Source: Phlegmacium glaucopus
Taxonomy: Eukaryota > Basidiomycota > Agaricomycetes > Agaricales > Cortinariaceae
NCBI GenBank assembly: GCA_015039465.1
Contig: MU130533.1
Location: forward strand, 677,594 to 741,593
Direction of reading: 5' to 3'
DNA length: 64,000 bases
Translations under genes and position numbers: made by a program
The notes under the pieces: generated by a model
Told to the model about the DNA's origin: nothing
The model's input: the letters and a program-made list of their open reading frames with translations, nothing else
Database searches by the model: none
Part shown: piece by piece, positions 1 to 12,511 of the stretch
Layout: every line of letters starts with the position of its first letter
Position numbering within the stretch: the first letter of the stretch is position 1

Positions 1-2374
1 AGGATGAGTGGAAAGACTTACGTTGCGGAAATGAAATCGTCGAAACAATTTTTCTATTTGAAAAGGGATTCAAAACCAGGTGACAAATTATAACGGGTCG
101 GAGTGGCGGACGGACCTTCTTTTCGAGACAGCCAGCTAAGTGCCATCCTTCACCAAACTCTCCGCCGCCCCTGATGTTGGGCACTGCCAGAATGAAACCA
201 TATTTTAGGGCCAACGTAAGATAGGTTATGCTAAAGAATGGGTTGATGGAGATAGCGAATCCGCCGTAACCTAATACCAAATGCCACAAGCGTAAGCTAT
301 CCGCGCGCACATGCATCCACGAAGACATTACCATATTGTATTGCTGGTGCAGTTCCATCAAACGCCGTTGACTTATGACGGACGATGAACATGGGAACTT
401 TCGTGCCATCCTTGCTGTCATACCAAACCTAGAGTGCTACCCGGATCAGAACAGGAAAAAATTTCAAAGTTATAAACCCCAGACGCAGACCTGACGAGCC
501 TCGAAGTCATCAGCATTAAGCCCCTTGAGTTTGGTTGTCATGCAGATGTTCCAACGCTGATCTTCTGGGGCGGCAAAGTCGTAGCGGGCGACGCTGCAAG
601 GGTTTGTAAATCCGTTCAGTGTCGCGAAGAACCATGGTTGCTTCTCGCGCCCACTGAGAATAGCGGCGCCTACAAAGCCTTCGGCCAAACGAGCAACTTG
701 AGCCCCTGCATGCGAAAACACATACAGCTCGTCCTTGACCTGCAAAGAGGTGAAGCCATAGTGGGGAGCCTTAGTAGATCGAAGGACCTACATTGCGCTT
801 GTACGTCAACGCAAAGTAATCCTTGTTAACACTAATGATGCTGGATAGAAAGGCCTCGTTTTCCGGGATGAGATCCTTCATTTTGTTCCCGTTGGCAAGA
901 TCGATCGTGACAACCTTGTACTGAGGCGCGCACGAGTTAGTACGAATATAGAAGAGAGGTCCTTTATTTGTGAGCCTTTATCAGGGCATTAGACAAAACA
1001 TAATTCATAAGGCGTTTAGATACATACACGTCATACTCGCTCGCGAACTCGCCAACCACTCTTATCCATTTGATATTTGGGCCAATATCATTTGTGTCAA
1101 AGTCAGCAATCCATAAGAGATTTTGCTGGAACAACGTGAATAGTGTTGATAACAAGTATAGAAAAATCTTACCCGTGAGCTATCTTTGAGGACGTACATG
1201 ACTAGATATTTGCCATCCTCTGTCACATCTATGCTGAACATCCAATCGGGATTCTCTTTGTTCCGGTAAACCAAAATGTCATCGGCTATGAAAACAAATA
1301 TTGTTAGCGAGCACTCGGAAAAGTAATTAATGTGATCCTATCGAACATTGAAGCGTTCCGATTCGGTGATAATATATCATGGCGTCAATGTCTTCTGCGG
1401 TCGCAATTGTGTCGCGGGTGTCATTCGAGTTATCCGGATAGCGCTAAGAATGGAGCGGCAAGACTTAATCAGCTGCGACAGGCAACAATAAAGCCAACTA
1501 TATAAACCTGATAGAAAAAGCCTTTCGAATCCGGAGACCAGGTAATCGTGGAGAACTTGACAAACTTGAGTTCATCTGGAAGACGACCCGAATCATGTCC
1601 ACCTTCATCTTTTGTAAGAGGGGAATCCGTAGAGCGAACAAAGATGTTTATGAAGTCGCTTCCCTTATAATGAAAAGTTTTAGCACTTAGTTATCTCGAG
1701 ATGACGAAAATAGGTACTCACAGAAAGAGAGATTCCATATCCAAAATATTTTCCGCAATGCGAGAACTGGTACTCGACGAGAGCGGCAGTTCCATCCTTC
1801 GAGAGGGCATTCGGCTTGGATAGGGAATTAGGGACAACATGTGTAGAAAAGGATGGCTCTCACATCAAAGAAGAGCTCCCCCACCTCATCGTTACTTTTC
1901 GAGAAGTCCGGAAATGTACTGTCTTTGGAGCGATACATTGCTATGAATCAAAGCATTGAGTAATAGATCTTCGATGAGGTCATGGCAGTGTGCTCACGCA
2001 TCTGAGGCTCCAAGCCACTATTATAAAACCAATACCACCGATTGTCGTCATATAGTTGTGGTGCAGAGAACTAGAAATGGCGGAAATTATTATCTAAAAG
2101 GATTGCAGTTAGTCGAGAATAATACCTTAGCGTAATCGTTGACTTCCTGGAAGAGTGTTTCGAGGCGCTGGCGATCAGGATTTTTATCCAAATAAGAACG
2201 AGTAAAGGATTCTTGGACGCTGGTCCATTTATCTGTCTCTTGCGAGTATTCTTCAAGCCAATGGTAAGGATCAGGTACTCTGACTTGTTCCCGGGTAGCA
2301 CTTTGGTATATATCGACATGGTCTGAACGACGCGTCTGAGGGTAGGAGCCGGGGGTCCAAGGAGTAGGCGACAT
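1..2374 (-). CDS. Prolyl oligopeptidase (family S9A), 3' end cut by the window edge
   Basis: Cytosolic-type serine peptidase that cleaves after proline in short peptides. The start ATG (2372-2374) opens an N-terminal region with VPDPYHWLEE, typical of S9A. About ten short introns follow. Visible blocks include YWFYNSGLEPQ, WSPDSKGFFYQ, NLLWIADFD, GPLFYIRTN, ALTYKRN, VARLAEGFVGAA and ARYDFAAPEDQRW (beta-propeller), then QYGYGGF and NIRGGGEFGEGWHLAGC leading into the alpha/beta-hydrolase domain. The last exon seen (about 27-60) encodes NCFDDFIS and runs into an intron open at base 1. The catalytic Ser, Asp and His therefore lie outside the window. No stop or frameshift is needed once introns are placed; one acceptor choice (GTATGT donor near 1010) is required to keep the frame. 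In Agaricales both housekeeping POPs and specialised peptide-macrocyclising POPs exist; this part alone does not decide which this is. Confidence 0.9.
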
Positions 2375-5300
2375 TGTTGAAAATAACGAATACCTAAAGC
2401 TAAGGGTAAAAACGCGTCTACACTGTCTGAATAAATGGAGGGGGAGGTGTTGCATGGCTGTTAGGCTTGTGACCTTTTAAAGGAAGGTTCTTGGGGTCCC
2501 CCGATTATTTTAAATTATTATTAAACTCGGGAGATATTGTTACTAATAAATAAATATAAACTCGGGTTCAGATTACTGCTCTCAGTCACAGTCCGCCGAC
2601 GTTCCAGGGAAAATACAACCGCTTTCCTTTCCGACTTTTCATCTATGCCCTTATCCAAAAACCACAATCCAGATAATAAAATGTACCCCAAAATGTAAAT
2701 CAAGCCCCTTGGTCTCGTCTCGTGGACATCCCTGCTGCTCAGTATCTCACATACATCTTACTCGGGACGGACTGCCGTGGCAAATGACTACTCGCCCTCT
2801 GGCAACCTTGTCTTGGGTTAATCCGGTTTTGGTGACTGGGATCCAGCATAGCTGCACAATGCCACTGTATCTGACCTTCTCTATTGGTTTCCTGCCGGCG
2901 CAAGCCTTATCAAATGATGGCGCCCAATGTTTGATAATCTAACTCTTATCCTGTCCACTACCGCCATTTCGATGAAATCGGCCTCATATCTCGGAAATTG
3001 ATTGAATGTCTGGGCAGCCGGGGCACTCTCCATAACCATACCAACTTAAATGAACGGCTTCACTACTTCCGAGGCTGATCGTTACACTTGCAAGGTCTTC
3101 CGTGGTCAATGTCCGTATGAGCTCAGGTGCGTAACGTTCGAGATGTGCGATGTTTCGATGTCAAAAATGAAACCCAACCACACGCTCTGTCTGTACTCCT
3201 ACTATCCCATTATCTCCTTCGAGGCGTTCTTAAGCCTTACGGCACCACTCTCTCTGCTACGGATTGAGATGATCTTCTCGAACGGAAGAATTAAAAGTTT
3301 TAACATGGTTAGTTATCTTGAATTATTGTTCATACATTAGGATTCATGTCCGCATTTTAGCCATAGAACCTGGTGCGATAATTTTAATGACCTATTATTC
3401 GAGATTACCAAAACTGGGATATCGACGGAGATTTCATCCCCAGGGCTGCTAGGCCCACTCACCCAAGGTATTTTCCAACTTATGTGCCACATGAAGCTTC
3501 CCTGCACATACACATGCACTTCGCTTATCGCACGTGTTAAACTAACCTCTGGGATACGGCGTTCAAGATTTGGACAGTGTGTACAATTCATTTACATTCA
3601 CACTCCCATGTTTCAACTGGTATCCACAATCACTACTCCGAAACTTACCTATCTTACGATGGTGAAAATGACGCTATCATTGGGGAAACCCATGGGACTT
3701 TTTTCTTCAAACCATCTTCAGATGTAACTGATCTCAATGTCATGGATTGCTCGTCCCAAATCCTCAGGCGGCCGCAAAACCACTTTACCCACGATAAATT
3801 CTGACCCTAAAAATATACAATCTCTGAGCCGAATTTTCCCCGTGGATTTCTCCTTACCAAGACATCTGCATGCACGGGGGAGTATAGTTATTCAATCCCT
3901 CAATAACGCCGTGGTATACATGTCATGCCAGCGGATCGTGGAAGTGAAGTTATGATGTGGGACTCAGTGGGAGGATATTTGAAAGCCGTTTTGTATCAAT
4001 ACATACACGAGCGATAGCATTTCAAGTTCAGAATCAATTGTAACATATGAGATACGCACATATCGACACCGGACATTTGGGAAATTTTCATTGAAGCTTT
4101 TATAAAGACCATCAAGACCAGGACCAGGTGTCCCGCAGAATTCTGGTTTGTTTTTCTCGTGTTAGATCGTTCGCGGGAGGTCTTTGAGAAAAACGGATTG
4201 GAGGACAGACTAGTGTGTACCTGGGTCGTCAAGGCAGCGCCAAAGTCCGGACATTCCAATATAAATGTGCATGCGGATTGCTAGTGATCACTCTCGATCT
4301 TGATACTGCCAGCTGCCAATCTCTCCCATGTAACTTGTCGAAAAGGTCAGAATAATTTAAATTGGATCGTCAATCTGAGTGTCCATGGCCAAAGTCTTGG
4401 TAAACGAGAGAAGTGGACATGAGTAACCGTTCATTGATTCTAAAATACTACTGGCCATCTCTATCCCGGGGCCACATAGATAGTAAGTGAATTTCAAAGT
4501 TTAAGTACTTGAGAATTGGCCTTGACAGACATTTAACTCTGTAACTTTACCACCCCGGGTATAAAGTTGTAACCATTTAAGTCATGTTTCAACTTATGGT
4601 GTACGAATTTTCCAGTAGCATATGGTCTTACTAAACCCGGAACTGCGTCGTGGCGTTACATAATAATGCAAAAATTTGATGCCCTCAATCTACCTATGTG
4701 GTACAGATACGTGATGGTGTCTGAAGAAATCAAGGTGATCTAATTTGAATCAGTAGTTACCTACCCATCGACGACTAGAAATCGAATCGTGCACGTACGT
4801 GTGCATGAGTATGTCGCTTCAAGTTGTGCCTGCTACATATGATAGACTTTGAAAACACTTTAGAGTTACCGAGTTTATTTAAAGAAGCTGATTAACGTAA
4901 GCGATAAACTTGAAGTAACCTGAAGTAACCCAGGACAACCACTGCTCTGCCACTTTTTCTGTTGGAAATATATGGGCCGAAAATGTCAAAGCGTCTACCA
5001 ATATTAAATATTTAAATACACTGGCATATGCATTATTATGAATCAAAATTTCCCGCAGTTCCTCATGGCTACCAGAGACAGCCGTGTATCATTAACTTCG
5101 CCAAAGTCTCATTCAAGCTCTTTGACACCGATGTTAGTAGAGAATTGGATGCGACTGCTTCGGTTGCTTCCGTCTCACGTTAATATTGAGGAAAAGTGTC
5201 GTAGTGGACCGACGCATGCTATGGCTGTCGCCCATAGAAGTGGCACGGGGATTGGGTGTGGGGAATTTTCACTTTCCTATCAGATATATATATAAAACCT

Positions 5301-7189
5301 CTAAGAATTCCTGTTTTTGAAACAGACTTTTGAAAAGAACAGAATAATTCAGTAAAAAAGGGTACGTTAAACATGGCTGGAAAAGTCATAACATGAGCTC
5401 ACTTTAGATTTCTCAGAGAGTCCCTCATGCACATGCTTGATGTAGCAAAAGCGGAGCAAACGGAGTCTGAATGCAGAAAGGAGGGCAGAAAGCCGACTTC
5501 AACATCTTTGACTCCGAGTCCCGGGCGACAGGTTATATACTAGTACTCAGTAAAAAGCGAATGTTGTGTGAATGGTTTCAATGATGTTATGCTACTTTCG
5601 TGTGAATGTCATGTGAATGTCAAAACGACGACCTTTTATGTGACTACAATCGCACAATTTACTACATGAGTAATGATGCCAACTTCATTCATCGAAAACT
5701 GATCCTTCATTAGGATCCTTTTAAGCTCAAGAAATTCATTCTAAAAAACTCTAATTTTAGGCCAATTTTTGTAGATAGATCTTGTACATGTATTCATTTT
5801 TTGGCAGTCTTTTAAACATTCGCACGACATTCGTTTTTTACTGGGAGTTATAGGGCGACCTAGACGGCCTTTGGAGTACCGAGGTTCAGGAAATCCATTC
5901 GCAGCACTCGAATCCGGGATTGTCATAAAAACACGACCATGGTCTAGAGATCGGAATCCGCGAAATCAGGAATTTTCTCATCCTCCATAGAATGGCCGAT
6001 TAAAGTCGCCAATGGCCAACCATATAAAGGAAGAAAATCCTTCCTGCCGGCATTCAAGTCTGCAATAAACCGGCGGACCGACCACGTGTGGCATGGCATG
6101 GTGGAAATTTCATATTTCGAGGCGGTCGTGTCCCAGTGGCCATCCCTGTGTCTAGGCCCTAGGAATTGTACCCCACTTCCAAAAGACGGCTTCGACGACT
6201 TGAATTCGATAAGTAGGACGTACAAGGCTGTAATAGCGCGGATTTCCCCGTCCATTTCGACCCATGTTTTCGCTAAGAAGGTATTTGAAGGATGGAAGAT
6301 GCCTCTTCTCAACCTGTAAGTTGTGGCTTGTCGGCAGGAATGCGTCAGCAAGGAGTGCCTGAGCCTTGAAACAGCGGAGAGTGGTGCCTATAGAGCGGTG
6401 GAACGTTGGCTGTATCTCGATGTGCCGGAAACATCGAACAGCTCAACGAACGTGACAGTGAGAATCTGTGAGAATCCTGACAGGACGATAGAATATGATT
6501 TTGAGATCGTCAGGCTGGCTGATTATCCGACTAAGACAACAATTGTCGACCGTTAGCTACCTATTTCCCCAGGTCTAGAGTATTTCCAGCGTTGCATTGG
6601 CGTTGATTAAAACTCGTGAAGACAGCAGGAGTTTCCCTTCCAGTCAATAGATTCACCAGATCCAAAGGACTTGCAGAGGTTACAGTAATAGAAATAGGAA
6701 CCATACGCATCTAGATTCTCGCAGGTGGAAGCGGAAGTTTGCTGATGAACTAATAGAGAGTTAGAGCTGGAGAAGAAATCCGAGATCTTGCTTCTTGCTT
6801 ACGACCTAAAACAACCGCAATGAACCTATGGGATTTGACAAATTTAAACGCGCCTCGTTCTCATAGGAATTTCAATGGACGGTGATGTGATGCATATTTG
6901 TTCAGGTTCTACACCATCTGAATTGCGGCGGGAGCGTTCTGATACATGTCCGAGTCCTATACAGAAGTTATCAGTACATTCACAATGGGACGAATTGCTC
7001 CCTCTTGCTCAGCGCTCAACCCTTGCTTAAGATGAGGAATAGTCCATGGGGAGAGTATCGGTCCATGGACCAGTCACGTTACTTTTGCCCAATTCGTTTT
7101 CTGAGTCTGCCAGTTGTCGAAGTCAAGCGTTTACCGTTTAACGCAAACGTTTAACACCGGGTAATTAACGACGCTAGCCGACGCTGGCT
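2375..7189. other. Gene-poor stretch with decayed coding-like fragments
   Basis: No intact gene was found in about 4.8 kb. At 2700-3150 (+) one frame reads peptide-like text (for example DLLYWFPAGAS, NVWAAGALSITIP, GFTTSEADRYTCKVFRGQ) interrupted by several stops. At 3577-3955 (+) two overlapping frames carry GIHNHYSETYLSYDGEN and SLPRHLHARGSIVIQSLN. On the minus strand 5944-6351 is open for 135 codons, and on the plus strand 6323-6556 is open for 77 codons; neither resembles a family I know. The rest (about 4250-5740 and 6560-7189) is plain intergenic sequence. I read the fragments as relics of one or more dead genes, but this is inference. Confidence 0.45.
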
Positions 7190-8510
7190 ATGAATCGCCA
7201 ACCAGCAAGTTTCTTTCCAACTACTGCACTTGTAAATCATCCATTGTCTCCATACAAAAAGTTAACTCAAAACAAAGAATTTTGCCAGGATCATGCAGCC
7301 GCTGGGTTGGGCGCTGGCGTCGTCACTACGCTATGTATGAATCCACTTGATTTGCTCAAGGTCAAACTGCAGGTTACAACAACAAACCCTTCCGGTAATC
7401 TGGGAAAACACATATGGCTTTCATTGAAAGACATCCAGCAAACTCAGGGATGGAGGGGCCTCTATCGCGGAATCGTCCCAAATATTGCGGGAAATGCCTC
7501 CAGTTGGGGACTTTACTTTCTCTTGTGCGTAATATCCTTAATACTCAGCATCTCTTGCTCAGATACATACCAAAAGTTACAATATGCTCAAAAAACGCGC
7601 TTCCGGCGGGGACATTACGAAACCACTCTCAGCGTCTGAATACCTCATATGTTCTGCCCAAGCGAGTTCGCACTTCCCAATTTAAGAAACTCGGGAGCTT
7701 ATCTTCTGACACGACATCCTATTGCTTTTTACAGGTGCCGTGACCGCGATTATCACCAACCCTTTGTGGCTCGTCCGAGTGCGAATGTTTACATCACGAC
7801 CTGATTCTCCGACTTCCTATCGCGGTCTATGGGGTGCGTCTTGTGTTACTTCATCTTTCGTCACTGATGCTAATTTCAATCGTAGATGGCCTATCCACAA
7901 TTGTGCGGCAAGAGGGGCCTTTCGGTTTGTTACGGGGAACATCCTTGGCTTTATTCGGAGTCAGTAACGGTGCCATCCAATTTGTCGTCTATGAGAAAAT
8001 GAAAACTTGGGGGTTTGACCGAAAACGAAAACAATATGCTCGAGCAGGCAAGGTCTACGATGTAGAAGCAGACAAACTGGTGTGTTGCACCTTGACGTCT
8101 GTTCATAAATAAAATTCGATATGCTAAAAAGCGAGATCCAGTCAAATTTATCATATACCGTCATGTCTATCTCGAGTAAACTTATATCCCTATCGGTAAC
8201 CTACCCTTACCAAGTGGTTAGGTCCCGTATACAAGTGAGCTCCTTTGAACCGTTGATATTTCATTTTGGTAAATGAAATCATGTTCTTCAGAATAATGCG
8301 CAGGCGGCGCTATTCCCTACCATACCTGCCACGATCAAACGAACGTGGGCACAAGAGGGGTTCAGAGGTTTTTTCCGAGGATTAGGCACTAATTTTGTGC
8401 GTGTATTGCCCGGGACATGCGTGACGTTCGTGGTCTATGAGAACCTTGCTTGGTTGTTGCGGAGCACAGCTGCAAGGCGTGAATCTCTCAAGGAACTAGA
8501 TGGGGACTGA
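7190..8510 (+). CDS. FLX1: Mitochondrial carrier, FAD/folate transporter type (SLC25A32/Flx1-like)
   Basis: Inner-membrane carrier expected to move FAD or folate-type cofactors into mitochondria. Six exons (7190-7524, 7577-7665, 7735-7833, 7886-8079, 8142-8234, 8292-8510) join in frame to 342 residues, the usual length of the family. The three carrier signatures are present: MNPLDLLKVKLQ, TNPLWLVRVRMF and TYPYQVVRSRIQ. The second, with Trp after PL, and the third, with PYQVVR, match the folate/FAD branch rather than ADP/ATP or phosphate carriers. Repeat tails such as GWRGLYRGIVPN and GFRGFFRGLGTN also fit. The exon 2-3 join (QA/S/AVTAIITNP) was chosen because it keeps the second repeat intact. 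It lies head-to-tail with the mitochondrial IF3 gene, 292 bp apart. Substrate is inferred from family only; a pyrimidine-nucleotide carrier is a less likely alternative. Confidence 0.9.
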
Positions 8511-8802
8511 CGCGAAGTTCATGATGGGAGGCCTTCAGGTCGGAGAACCTGCACACTGAAGGGATTATTGTAATTTCTTTTTAATCCACTAATTATTATT
8601 TGGCCATAGATGGTACATATATACATATCTTCCTACTTTAAATACTCCTCTAGTTCTCAGTATCTCACCCTTACTCAATACAAAGTCCGGACCTTTATAT
8701 AAAGAAGAGATTGGGACGCTAGGATGTTCCAAGCAGCGGCCCGGGTATTTGCAACATTTATTAAATAATTTATTGTTCCCGAGCTCTTTCCAACGCCCTA
8801 CC

Positions 8803-9567
8803 ATGAACACTTTTCTTGCGTTTCGAATGGCTACAGCGTCCATCCTGCGACCACATCCTCGCTGTGCAGGAGTTTTCAAACTCCCATTTCAAGCCCACCT
8901 ACGGATAGTAAGGAATATAGCCTCCAGTCACCCGAAGAACCACCACATTGAGCATGAAGTTGTCCAAATCCTCGACTCAGAAGGCAACCTCTCTGAACGC
9001 CAGAGACTCAGCAGTATTCTGGCATCTGTCAACCTCGACACCCACGTAGTCCGACTCTTCTCTAAATATCCTCCCACCGTCGTCATTGCATCCAAAATTG
9101 AGGAGAAAATGCGCAGGCTTGAAAAGAAAGCAGGGAAGAAACTTGTTGTCGAACGTCGGAAGCTGGTGATTAAGGAGCGACAATTCACTTGGGTTACTGC
9201 AGGGCCCGATCTGCAACACAAGCTACAGTGTATCAGGGATGACTTGGAGAAAGGCAACGCTCGGCTTGACATTCAGTTTTTGCCGAAAGCTGGAGTCAGA
9301 AGTCCTCCTCTTGAAGAGATGAAGAAGCGGTTAGATGACGTGGCAGCGATGTTGGAGGATGTTTCCAATGAGTGGAAGGACAAGACATTCCAAAGGGGGG
9401 GCGCCACTCTCTTTTTGCAAAGCAAAGTCAAGAAAAAAATTGCAATGCCGAGTAAAGAAGAGTTGGAGGAGGTGGCGAAACAAAAACTAGAAGCACATCT
9501 GGATCGAGTGCAGAGTCAGAGAAAAAAGAGGGAGGAGGTGTTGAAACAACATGACCGGACGTCTTAA
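8803..9567 (+). CDS. Mitochondrial translation initiation factor IF-3
   Basis: Keeps the small mitoribosomal subunit free and checks start-codon pairing. A single exon of 254 codons begins at an ATG in good context (CTACCATGA). An earlier in-frame ATG at 8749 would add 18 residues and is less likely. The N-terminus is rich in Arg, Ser and Thr with few acids, as in a mitochondrial presequence (about residues 1-45). The IF3 N-domain shows VVQILDSEGNLSERQRL; the linker is Lys/Arg rich; the C-domain has KERQFTWVTAGPDLQHKL, where the KE..WV...DL.HKL pattern is characteristic of fungal mitochondrial IF3. The C-terminus is a charged helix with many Lys and Glu. Nothing looks broken. Confidence 0.85.
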   Translation: MNTFLAFRMATASILRPHPRCAGVFKLPFQAHLRIVRNIASSHPKNHHIEHEVVQILDSEGNLSERQRLSSILASVNLDTHVVRLFSKYPPTVVIASKIEEKMRRLEKKAGKKLVVERRKLVIKERQFTWVTAGPDLQHKLQCIRDDLEKGNARLDIQFLPKAGVRSPPLEEMKKRLDDVAAMLEDVSNEWKDKTFQRGGATLFLQSKVKKKIAMPSKEELEEVAKQKLEAHLDRVQSQRKKREEVLKQHDRTS

Positions 9568-9767
9568 GTCTATTGAATAAAAGTAATTCTATACCATATT
9601 TCACTAATAATCACTGTTCTAATAATCTCAACCTACCGTGTGGCCTGACAACCTAATATTGCAAGGTGAACCTGAGCATGCTGTAATCTCTTTCGACCAT
9701 CATGCCATGGCTTGAAGTTATCGGGTGACGATTCATGCAACACTCATGTTTTAAAAGTCTTTATTTT

Positions 9768-12114
9768 TTAACACACGGCCATGCTCCCTACTTCCTGGCT
9801 GGGCATATCACCAAATTTCCGTGCCATCTCGAAACGAAGTTTCCGGACCAACTCTTGACGCGGCACCGGTCTTCGTTGTCTTCTCCATCTTTTCCACGAT
9901 AGATCCAACGTTCTATTGTTCTGCACTGGTATCATGACCTTCCCCACTTGCTCTCTCGGATTCCATACCTTCTCGGCAGCAAACACCCTCCGATCCCTCT
10001 CCATCCTTGGTTTAACCTGCTCCAAAGAGCCACCAATCTCCGGCCTCCCCACAAAAAACTGCTGAAACAATAATGGAATCTCAAAACCCGCAGCCATCAT
10101 ATCCCTTCCAACTTCCAATAAATCCGGGTGAGGTGACGACCCTAGGGTCCCTCTCCAAACATATTCCCGATATTTTTTGCGGTACTGCCGTCTGTAATGC
10201 CCAGGCCCGTATCTCACTCTTCGTGGAGGCGCATGCGGATGGCGTCCGACGATATCGAGTATGGCATTGAAGAATCGAGCGTCAGGTTCTGGGATCTCCA
10301 ATTCCTTCTTGTTTATGTGTATAGATACGCCCTGATTCCGTAGTTCTGATATCTTCTCGCGCATAGCCTCAGCAGAGTTTCGCATGCAACGATACATCCG
10401 CATGCCGCAATAGCGTCCCAATGCACTCCTTGTCAGAGGACGATCGGTCTCAGGGAAATCAGCTCCGCGAACAAAATATTTACCCCATCCTAAGACTCTT
10501 ACATGTCGAGAGAATGGAGTTGGCTTTTGAATGGTTGCAGACATTCTACGGTCCACCTCCTTCCCATAAAAACGTGCCTTTTTGGCTTCCGCTGCATACA
10601 GCTTGATCATGATCGTATAGGCCAGCACAGGAAGACACCAAGGCCGGAGTTGGCCTTTAATTCTAATGGTCCAGCTCATTTTCTCAACAATCTTTGCCCA
10701 TCGCCAGACCTTCTCAGCAAGACCCGTCCGGCCCGCTTTTTGCAGTGCGTTCAAGATACAGGTGAATACGACAGGACCAAGGAACATAGACCGACGCAGA
10801 TCTCGTTCATGACGCCTAGCGAAGTCATCCAGTTCGTCTCTAGTAAAATGTTCGTCTCCTATGCGGGTAAGAGTAGGAAAGAGAATTGGTAATGAGTCGA
10901 TGACAGTTTGAAGTTGTCCGGTGGCTGTGAGATGTGTGATACGTGCGCTTAATGTGTACTTGTCACCTTTCTGCTCCGCGATAGCGAGCAACGAACGCAG
11001 TGGCGAAGGCGTCAGAGAGGGTTCGGAGGTCTCTGGTGCTGAAGTGAACGAATTTTGACTCCCTTTCAACTTTGATAACGCGAGGTTCGCAATTTCGGAA
11101 TCACGTAGCAAGGTCCCAGATCTAGTTATAATATTGAGAGTTGTTGTATCGGGCTCAAGTCCCTCATGTCGTTCGTGCATCATATGATGCAAGATAGATT
11201 CTGCAAGGGTCGAACATCGGTGACACAATGCATAATGTAGAAGGCAATTATAGCTGTAGATGTCGAGAGGTGGAAGGATCTTCTTCCTTTCATCCTCAGC
11301 CGGGGGATGTGTAGGAAGAGAGAGGATGAATCGATGGAGGACCTTGTGGAAATATCTGTAGGCGACAACCCTCTTCGGATTACCCAAGTGATCATATATC
11401 CACACCATGTCTGGAACCCGGGGACACTTGTAAATTGCAGTTATAAGCAGATTGATATTGTGGTACGCAATGGCCTGGTGATCAAGCATCGTCGCAAGGT
11501 TCGCTAGAGCCTGAAGGGAATTTCTGAAAGCATACTGAGAATCCACATCCGATTTGTCTGACTCCAAGGTACGTGTAACAGAGTCGCATATTTCCTGCAG
11601 GTGGCTATACACAGGGAAAGGAGTTGTCGGATGTTGTTTCGGAAGCCCTTTTTCTGGTACAAGATTCCCCGTGAGTTCTCGAGCTTGCCAATCTCTCAAC
11701 AGAATTCCGAATAATAATGACGCGACGATGATCTCTCCATTGACGATACAAAGGGCCATCAATATTTTGAACATGTTCTGCGATCGTCGTTGTCTCGATC
11801 GGCGTGCCACCATTAAGAGGTCAATGGCGAACTTGGTTCCCCTGTCGCCTAGCATCGCAGGTCTCAAGGCCAACACATCGCTATTCTCCAGTAAACTCGT
11901 AGGCATCTGAGTCCGCCTGCCATTAAGGCCAGAACCTGAATTTTACTTTACGCAGTGAAGAATTGCTTCGAGTGTCTTGCAGCGTACGGCAATGCCAGCT
12001 GACATCATTTGTTCCGCTAATGACGATGCCTGTTCAGGTAGATTCAAGCGGACAAGATCGTGCAGGAGGGTATGTGTGATATGCCTGGAAGTTCTTTCAC
12101 GTCGTCTCCAAATC
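9768..12114 (-). CDS. Pentatricopeptide-repeat-like protein, 5' end uncertain
   Basis: Probable mitochondrial RNA-binding helical-repeat protein. The main exon (9768-11906) is an uninterrupted 712-codon frame with PPR-like helices: YSYNCLLHYALCHRCSTLAE, DTTTLNIITRSGTLLRDSEI, GPVVFTCILNALQKAGRTGL and PDARFFNAILDIVGRHPHAP. A second exon (11952-12114) joins through a 45-nt intron (donor GTAAAG, acceptor just before the ATG at 11906) and adds THTLLHDLVRLNLPEQASSL and AEQMMSAGIAVRCKTLEAIL, a clear further PPR unit. An acceptor TTATGCAG precedes it, so at least one more 5' exon is expected. None is visible on this strand; a matching exon lies at 12253-12511 on the plus strand. The gene may therefore be 5'-truncated by rearrangement. 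Translation could still start at 11906. A generic helical-repeat protein is the alternative. Confidence 0.7.
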
Positions 12115-12252
12115 CTGCATAACGGACAAAGTTAATAATAAGTAATGTGAAAAACATATGCAATGCACTTGGCAAAATTTAGCTAGGCTTGCAATCCGGT
12201 GGCCCGTGAACCGAGTTCATAACACCTGCCCAACCATCACTTCGTTCTTTAG

Positions 12253-12511
12253 GAAAAAAACATTGGCCCTCTTTATTCAAAGCCCTTTCTTCTCAGAGCG
12301 TTGTCCACAACAACCCATGTTACGCCACCTTTTACAAAATTTCCACCTCCGCCCATTCAACAACGAAATCACGTCAAGCCGGCCTCGTTAGATTCAGAAA
12401 CAAACCCGACGGGATCGATATTGGTGAAAGAGGAATCATTAACGTCTGTTCAACTCGCCCGAGAAGCTGCTCATGCCGTACATCTCTGCCTACAAGCAGG
12501 CAACCTCTCAG
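12253..12511 (+). pseudogene. Orphan N-terminal exon, probably of the adjacent PPR-like gene, inverted
   Basis: An open frame reads KPFLLRALSTTTHVTPP, then SLTSVQLAREAAHAVHLCLQ and AGNLS, ending at a donor-like GGTACGC. The text is that of an N-terminal exon of fungal mitochondrial helical-repeat proteins: leader, then an AAHAVHLCLQAGNL helix. No downstream exon on this strand continues it. The frame has no in-frame ATG after the stop at 12250-12252. A plausible leader (TITSFFRKKTLAL) lies upstream in another frame, as if a base had been gained or lost in the A-run at 12254-12260. It points away from the PPR gene that needs such an exon. I infer a relic separated by a small inversion. Confidence 0.5.
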
